Positions 58,570 to 64,000 of a DNA stretch of 64,000 nt are shown in pieces. Where the stretch lies: the NCBI GenBank assembly GCA_026545225.1, contig CM048852.1, positions 54,505,146 to 54,569,145 on the forward strand, written 5' to 3'. The notes under the pieces are model-generated. The model saw only the letters and a list, made by a program, of their open reading frames with translations, was not told the DNA's origin and ran no database searches. Every line of letters starts with the position of its first letter. Position 1 is the first letter of the stretch. The stretch comes from Cornus controversa. Taxonomy: Eukaryota > Streptophyta > Magnoliopsida > Cornales > Cornaceae. Made by a program: the position numbers and the translations under genes.

Positions 58570-59791
58570 TGTAAATATGGAAAAAAGTTCTGCTAAAAGG
58601 AATGATTATCACAAGGACTGGACTAGGTGAAAGAAGAAATGAGATAAAGTATTAAAGAATCTGAGAATAAACGATAAGGATGTGAGCTGAGTGCTAGGTG
58701 GGGGAGAGAGAAAGCAATAGTGATTAGGAGAGAGAGGGGGCACCAGAATGATCCACATGTCACCATGCCTTGGGTATTTAAAGACCTTGGGCATGAGGCT
58801 TATGATAGCTGTCATCCTGCGTGGCACTTGGTTACGTGTCTCTTCTTTCACCGCCCTTGGTTGTAACCATAAGCCCAGATCATTGTACCCTTCGCAAGCT
58901 TGGTTATACCTGGGAGAGATGCTATGATGATGCATGCGTGGAGTCATACTAGCATAACCTTTAGATGTTTATAGTCCAACGAGCCTTCCTCTGAATCCTC
59001 CATACCACACACTCAACCCACCTTCCCACCTGGGATCATGACGCCATATGCTTCATTATGACACCATGATCGCCCAGACCATACCGTAGCTTGTCTTTGT
59101 GCCTAAAATGGTCTGTGGGACCCTGTAGCCTCACACTAATTTTCGCTCCTCAATACTAGAAGTAATGTCGCGATAAATTACTTTCCATATTAAAAAGAAA
59201 AATTAATAGTCTTCTACATAGCCCCTGCTACAAAGACAACCACTCAAGATTGTGAGCTGACAAGTCACACAATGACCCATTCATCCATGGTTCCTTGTAA
59301 CCCTTGAGAGTATACCATGATTGTTAGTTTAGAGGTATTTTATGGAAGCATGCTCTTCTTGGAGTTGGTCCCAAAAAAACACCATCCAACTACTAATCAT
59401 AACATACCCGTGAGAGAGGATTGCCCCAATCCCATCACTCCCTGCGTACTTGTTCATTCACCAGTCCTTATAGGCATTGAAGGTTCCTTTTGCATAAATG
59501 TCCCTACATGGGGAGGGGTGTCCTACGCGGGGAGGGGTGTCCCTGCGAGGGGAAGGGCTACCCATGCATGGGTTAACCTCGCGGGTGCACCTTCCCCGCA
59601 AGGTTAACCCGTACGGGGGAAGGATGGCCCTGCGCATGGGTCTCCAGCGCGGGTGGTCTTTCTTCGCATGCTCAACCCACTCGGGGTAGACTTTAGTCGC
59701 GAGCACCAATCTTTCCCTCTGTCTTTCTTCTTTCCAAACATACCCTTAGTTTGTCTTCCTTGTTCTCTTTCTTGCTTCGCCTTTATTTACA
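58570..59791 (-). repeat. 5' LTR of the Tat-type element
   Basis: Plus-strand ends TGTAAATATGG and TTTATTTACA, giving canonical TG...CA. Similar to the 50048-51217 copy over its whole length, with scattered substitutions and several short indels, so the insertion is not very recent. Confidence 0.93.
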
Positions 59792-59796
59792 GATAT

Positions 59797-60691
59797 ATAG
59801 GCTATTAGCAAATTATCTTGAGGCGTTAAATATATACTGTTCTAACAGGCTTGGAGGCAAGCATTGCATGTTCATAATAATTAAGAGGAATAAAGTATAC
59901 TTCAAAACAATTCCATACTAAATAGTAATACTCAAGAAGACTACGCAAGCCAAAAGCCATAGCTAGAGGCAAGATGCTAGCTTCAAGAGCTACAAAACAG
60001 AAAGATGGTTGTGGCCTAGAGCTCCTGCAAGAGAGATATATTTATATATGTACAGATGAGAGAGCCATCATTATTCCGGCCTCAAGATTGGGAGGATGGG
60101 GACGGATTCTAATAAAACCAGAACTAAGCTGCATATTTTGTCGTTCCGCTCCATCCAAACATGGTACACACACCCAGCAAGACATAACTTGAATATATAT
60201 AGTATGTGTGTGTGTGTTTGTTGAATTTGGGCTGGTTGTTCCAGTTGGAATTAAGCTGTCCAGGAAATTAGTTCGTCCTAGTCATTGGGGAGGGTGTAAA
60301 TTAAAATCACATACATACATTCTGATAATGTGACCAAATGATTTGGCTCGGTGAAGCAAGGAACATTGGAAGAAAATTAAGATGAGAGTGGGATTCGGGA
60401 CCATTGTTACACAGAGGGCAAATGTTAGGAGAGTTTGTGAAAGACTTGTGAGGCCTATTTCTGGTCCTTATAATTAGCTTTCCATTTTCTCTTCTTCGAT
60501 CTTGTGCCACAAAATGGGCAACAGTAATTAATGAATATGCCATTTTAATTTACAAAAGATATGAACTTTAATTAATCTCAGAAGTCAGAACTATACTTCC
60601 AATGGGGTACGTATATGTATATGTACGTGTGTGAGTACGTAGTGTACGTGTGTGATATATGAACTCATAGAAGACAGCTCCCTTCTGCAGC

Positions 60692-60734
<43 letters not shown>

Positions 60735-60924
60735 GTCCTAAAGCTAGCTGATTAGAACGTCAATATATATAATCATTTTGGATATAATTATTTCATTTGG
60801 AAGGCAGTAATTATTATCAGTAATATATATATATAGATATAAGGATAAGAAAGTAGAATTAAAGTTGAGAACAAAAACGAAATCTCTTTGGTTGATCCAA
60901 CCATCAAGCTTAATTTATACAAAA
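59797..60924. other. Region between the Tat element and the C2H2 gene
   Basis: Contains (TA)n at about 60691-60731 and short GT runs. Open frames at 59974-60192 (plus) and 60307-60543 (minus) have no secure family. No gene is annotated. Confidence 0.5.
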
Positions 60925-61506
60925 TCAAAAGAACTCTTTGGTACTCACTTTTGAATTCTCATGAGGTTCCAGCCCTAACCGAAGCTCAAGGTCCAATTCT
61001 GCCCGCGACGAACCATCAGTACTCAACTGCATGCCCTTCTCTACATGTCCACTAACATTGATATCAGCACTGCTCGCCTCTAGGTCATGGCCCGTCCATG
61101 GCGTCTCAACAAAAAATGGCAGTTTCCGCAATCCCTGGCGAGTACCAATTTCTTTGCCCCTACAAGTGGCATCATCATCATCTTCTTCAATAGAGAAAAC
61201 CCATGGCGGCCTTTTAGGGGAACAATCTTTTTGGGAGTCCAAGTTTTCATCAGCAGAAGCCTGAGGATGATCAGAGGGCTCCTTTTTCGCGACGTCCATA
61301 GAAAGCAGGGTTTCATCGAAAGCTTCTTTAAGCTTGGCTCTGTCTTTTCTATGGATGTTCATGTGGCCTCCTAATGCTTGTGCATTTGAGAAGCCTCTTT
61401 GGCAAAAGCTGCATGTGTAGGACTTGAGATGGCCTAAACCTTGCTCATCACCTGACTTCCATACCATTTCGCCTGACTTCTCTATACGGGACAGATTGAT
61501 CTCCAT
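60925..61506 (-). CDS. Single C2H2 zinc-finger repressor, TAC1/SUPERMAN-like
   Basis: Intronless, 193 residues. One zinc finger at residues 32-52 (Cys32, Cys35, His48, His52) contains the plant-specific QALGGH helix, in the form [20 protein letters not shown] followed by [13 protein letters not shown]-terminal EAR motif LDLELRLGL (171-179) predicts recruitment of TOPLESS-type corepressors. The middle is acidic and Ser-rich. The finger and its basic tail resemble TAC1 (telomerase activator 1) and RBE/SUP proteins, and its placement near laccase, AVT1 and FES1 genes agrees with TAC1 on Arabidopsis chromosome 3. Nuclear DNA-binding is secure as a class; targets are unknown. Confidence 0.9.
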   Translation of the reverse strand: MEINLSRIEKSGEMVWKSGDEQGLGHLKSYTCSFCQRGFSNAQALGGHMNIHRKDRAKLKEAFDETLLSMDVAKKEPSDHPQASADENLDSQKDCSPKRPPWVFSIEEDDDDATCRGKEIGTRQGLRKLPFFVETPWTGHDLEASSADINVSGHVEKGMQLSTDGSSRAELDLELRLGLEPHENSKVSTKEFF

Positions 61507-64000
61507 TTTGAAGCTAGCTAGGGTTTGAGGGTGTACGTTCAGGACAAGTATAGGTGGTCAAATGGTTGGTTAAGGGGGATGTTTTCACTGAGAGAGAAAC
61601 TATAGCACGCCTGTTTCATATATTTTTGTTTTTAGGAGTGTTTATATAATATGTTCATATCTTAAAAGTGTTTGAGCATGTTTTTGATACGCATGGAGAA
61701 GCCACGCAATGTCAACAAATAAATTATATTTGCTGCATAGTGACTATGGTCACTGTAGCATCCTTTTCTTTTTGGCTGTGTCGGGCTTTAGCATCCTCTT
61801 TGGAGACAAAACAGCAACAAGGAAAGACAGTAATGAATGACAAAAATAAAAATAAAAACAAATATTTGCTGCATAGTGACTATGGTCACTGTATTTCAAA
61901 GAAAATTAAAAATAAATATTTACTTCATTGATTCAGATAAAATCATTTCTCGCTTTTATTGCTTATAGTGATCATGGTATACCATAAATATTTTTCTATT
62001 TGGTCATTAAATGATAATTTCCCTGTAAACAATAAAATTACAAGACTCTGATCAATCAATTTTTTGAATCAAGTGAATTGAGAGTAGCTGTACCATCAAA
62101 ACAAGTACTGTTTGTTTCACTTGGCTAAATTACAGTAGTTTTCAAAAAATTACAAGATACAATTACCATTTCTCAACTCAATTTTAGAAAGAAAAAAAAA
62201 AACTAATTACTAAATTAATAAAATTTTGCACTATTTTCTATTCTTTAGAGTTATCTGAAAAGTAGAAAACTATTTTAAAACAATTCAACAAAACATATCC
62301 TAAACCTCTCACATCTTGAAAGATTAACATATACTTCAAATTAATATATCCCATTAGGTAGGAGAAAAGGAACTTAGTAAAGATTATAGGCCGTACGTTA
62401 CTCTGAACTTGTCATATGACTAAACTAAAGTGAAGTCTATCAATAAACGTGACATATTTGATCGTCTATATATATCGGGCGTTGAATTTCTTGTCCGTTA
62501 ACAGCTCCGTGAAGTGGGATCGTGTAATGTGAATAAGCATGTCGCGCGATGCTAGGACAACATATCTGATAATAACACTTCTTAGCCACACACACAGATA
62601 TATATATATATATATGTATATTACATTCACGCCTCCTAAGTCCTAACTTAATCATAACATAGTTACACAAATCTCTCTTTTTAATTTAAAAGATACAAGT
62701 ACAAACATACAAGAAAATTCAATTTTAAAATATCAAATTTGCTATTACCCTTCACCTAAAAACTCTAATTTTCAATTAAAATAATACAATTACGGGCAAA
62801 AAGAAAATTTAAAATTATATTTTCTTGTCATGAAAATGTCAGATTGAGAGATCAGTGCAATTTTTTAATTAATAAGGAGAGAGAAAATTCAATATTGATG
62901 AAAACATCACATATAAATGTATTGAAGTAATTCTAGTCATGCATACACAACACGTTGGTGTAATGAATCGGAGGTATAATTCTTCTCTACTCTCGCGACT
63001 GAAATTCATGTAATGAACCAGAGGCATTATATTTCTTCTCTACTCTCAGATGAAGTGTGGTCCCACCAACAACGACCACATTGACCACATTTTATGTGGT
63101 GTGATTTGTAGCATGTCCTTTGCGCATAAAGAAGATTCCACTTCTATATAAGAGTGTTTTCAATGAAGTGATTATAATTTTTTAATAGATAATTAAAAGT
63201 ACGTAGGAATCGGATAGACACGTGAGATCATTAGCCGGACATTGGTTAAATTGAGGGAAATAGAAATATTTATTTATTTTTGATAATTACGGTGACCGAC
63301 TATTTCATCATCATCTGTATTGAAAAATATATGAAAGAGAATTTTAAAAAATGCCACAAAGGACACGTAGAATTAAACAAGTGGCAGGTCGTCTAACAGT
63401 GACATCTATTTTATTATTTTCTATTAATTAATTTGGTTTGCCGTATGAAACTACAATTTGATACATACATTAGAAACCAGTGTTCTTATGTATGACCTCA
63501 CAAGCATGAGTACTCACGTCTTAGTTTGGCAAGAAGGGGTTTCTTTCAGGCCTAAGATTATTTTTTTATTTTACGAAGAATATAATATGCATGCCTTACC
63601 CAAAATAAATTATTCCAGTAACTGAGCTTATTTTAAATAAAAGTCACTTACACGTCTATCTCAAAAAACTAAAAGCTGAGTAAAAAATTGTTCAAGCCCA
63701 CTTAGACGATTATCTGGACTGTATACACGCCTAACTGAGATTTCCAATAGTTAGGTCATTTTTCAGACACTTAGATGTCTATGTGAAAAACACAGGCGCC
63801 TAACAGAATTTACGGAAGCCCGCATAAAATGAAAAAGGCAATTAGATCTCTATATGGAACATTTAGATGCCTACCATGATTGCAAAATGTAGAAGGTTAA
63901 AAGTAAAAAAAAATTTGAAAACAAAAATATATTATAAATATTCAAAAAAGAGACCAAAATATTCTCATATAAATAAAATATAAAAAGAATATAGCGTTTT
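61507..64000. other. Upstream region of the C2H2 gene and right edge
   Basis: No gene seen. TTTGCTGCATAGTGACTATG followed by GTCACTGTA occurs twice (about 61728 and 61862). A 49-bp direct repeat starting GTAATGAA lies at about 62961 and 63010. A (TA)n run is near 62598. The last 400 bp contains repeated CTTAGAYG and GCGCCTAAC motifs of unknown origin. Confidence 0.5.

Larger units (their letters stand above)
50048..59791 (-). mobile_element. Full-length Ty3/gypsy LTR retrotransposon, Tat/Ogre lineage (decayed)
   Basis: Two direct LTRs enclose gag-pol on the minus strand. The whole is flanked by the 5-bp duplication GATAT (50043-50047 and 59792-59796), so this is one original insertion. Order on the minus strand: gag, protease, reverse transcriptase, RNase H, a second archaeal-type RNase H, integrase. 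The RT-RH-INT order makes it Ty3/gypsy, and the second RNase H marks the Tat/Ogre lineage. Every domain carries stops or frameshifts, so it cannot move by itself. Between pol and the 3' LTR lies an antisense mobile-domain-like frame, interrupted by a Cassandra TRIM element. Confidence 0.95.

Noticed and set aside
60307..60543. Minus-strand frame with a CPLCNNGPESHSH motif, possibly a LINE zinc-finger fragment
   Set aside because: Only one short motif resembles the zf-RVT domain and no neighbouring LINE sequence is visible.

Overview
The window is nuclear DNA of a eudicot plant. It is AT-rich, its genes have GT-AG introns, and they are separated by long gaps full of (TA)n tracts, MITEs, SINEs and LTR retrotransposons. 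Every supported protein has a clear land-plant counterpart. I cannot name the species. No CRISPR arrays, operons or tRNA/rRNA genes are present; the only 5S-like sequence lies inside a retrotransposon.

Layout: (1) 1-700, remnant of a Ty1/copia element. (2) 4142-6798, minus strand, LAC17-like laccase in six exons, with a near-match to a miR397 target. (3) 10866-12170, minus, intronless PCS1-type aspartic protease. (4) 15081-20513, minus, AVT1-type vacuolar amino-acid transporter in eleven exons, one only 24 nt long. (5) 21770-22290, minus, small plastid membrane protein with a DnaJ-like zinc finger (FIP-like). (6) 26146-27219, minus, RDUF-type RING-H2 E3 ligase. (7) 30182-36362, plus, FES1/HspBP1-type Hsp70 nucleotide exchange factor in six exons; its 3.2-kb first intron holds a solo LTR, a hAT-type MITE and a SINE in a row. 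(8) 37448-43132, minus, GID4 substrate receptor of the GID/CTLH E3 ligase, eight exons. (9) 44743-45027, plus, potato-inhibitor-I-like frame with an abnormal end. (10) 50048-59791, a complete but decayed Ty3/gypsy retrotransposon of the Tat/Ogre type on the minus strand, with 5-bp target duplications and two RNase H domains. It carries an antisense plant-mobile-domain-like frame that a Cassandra TRIM element has split. (11) 60925-61506, minus, one-finger C2H2 EAR repressor (TAC1/SUPERMAN-like).

Exon models for the laccase, transporter, FIP-like, FES1 and GID4 genes were built by hand. Each closes to a whole number of codons (582, 542, 142, 397 and 214 residues). From memory, the PCS1-AVT1-FIP-FES1 block has the same gene content as the top of Arabidopsis chromosome 5, and laccase-TAC1-AVT1-FES1 the same as the top of chromosome 3, so the window looks like an unduplicated ancestral segment. 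The genes do not form one pathway. They cover lignin polymerisation, cell survival, vacuolar amino-acid transport, thylakoid quality control, ubiquitin ligation (two genes), Hsp70 cycling and transcriptional repression. The newest structure is in the transposons, where several nested insertions can be dated relative to each other through exact target-site duplications.
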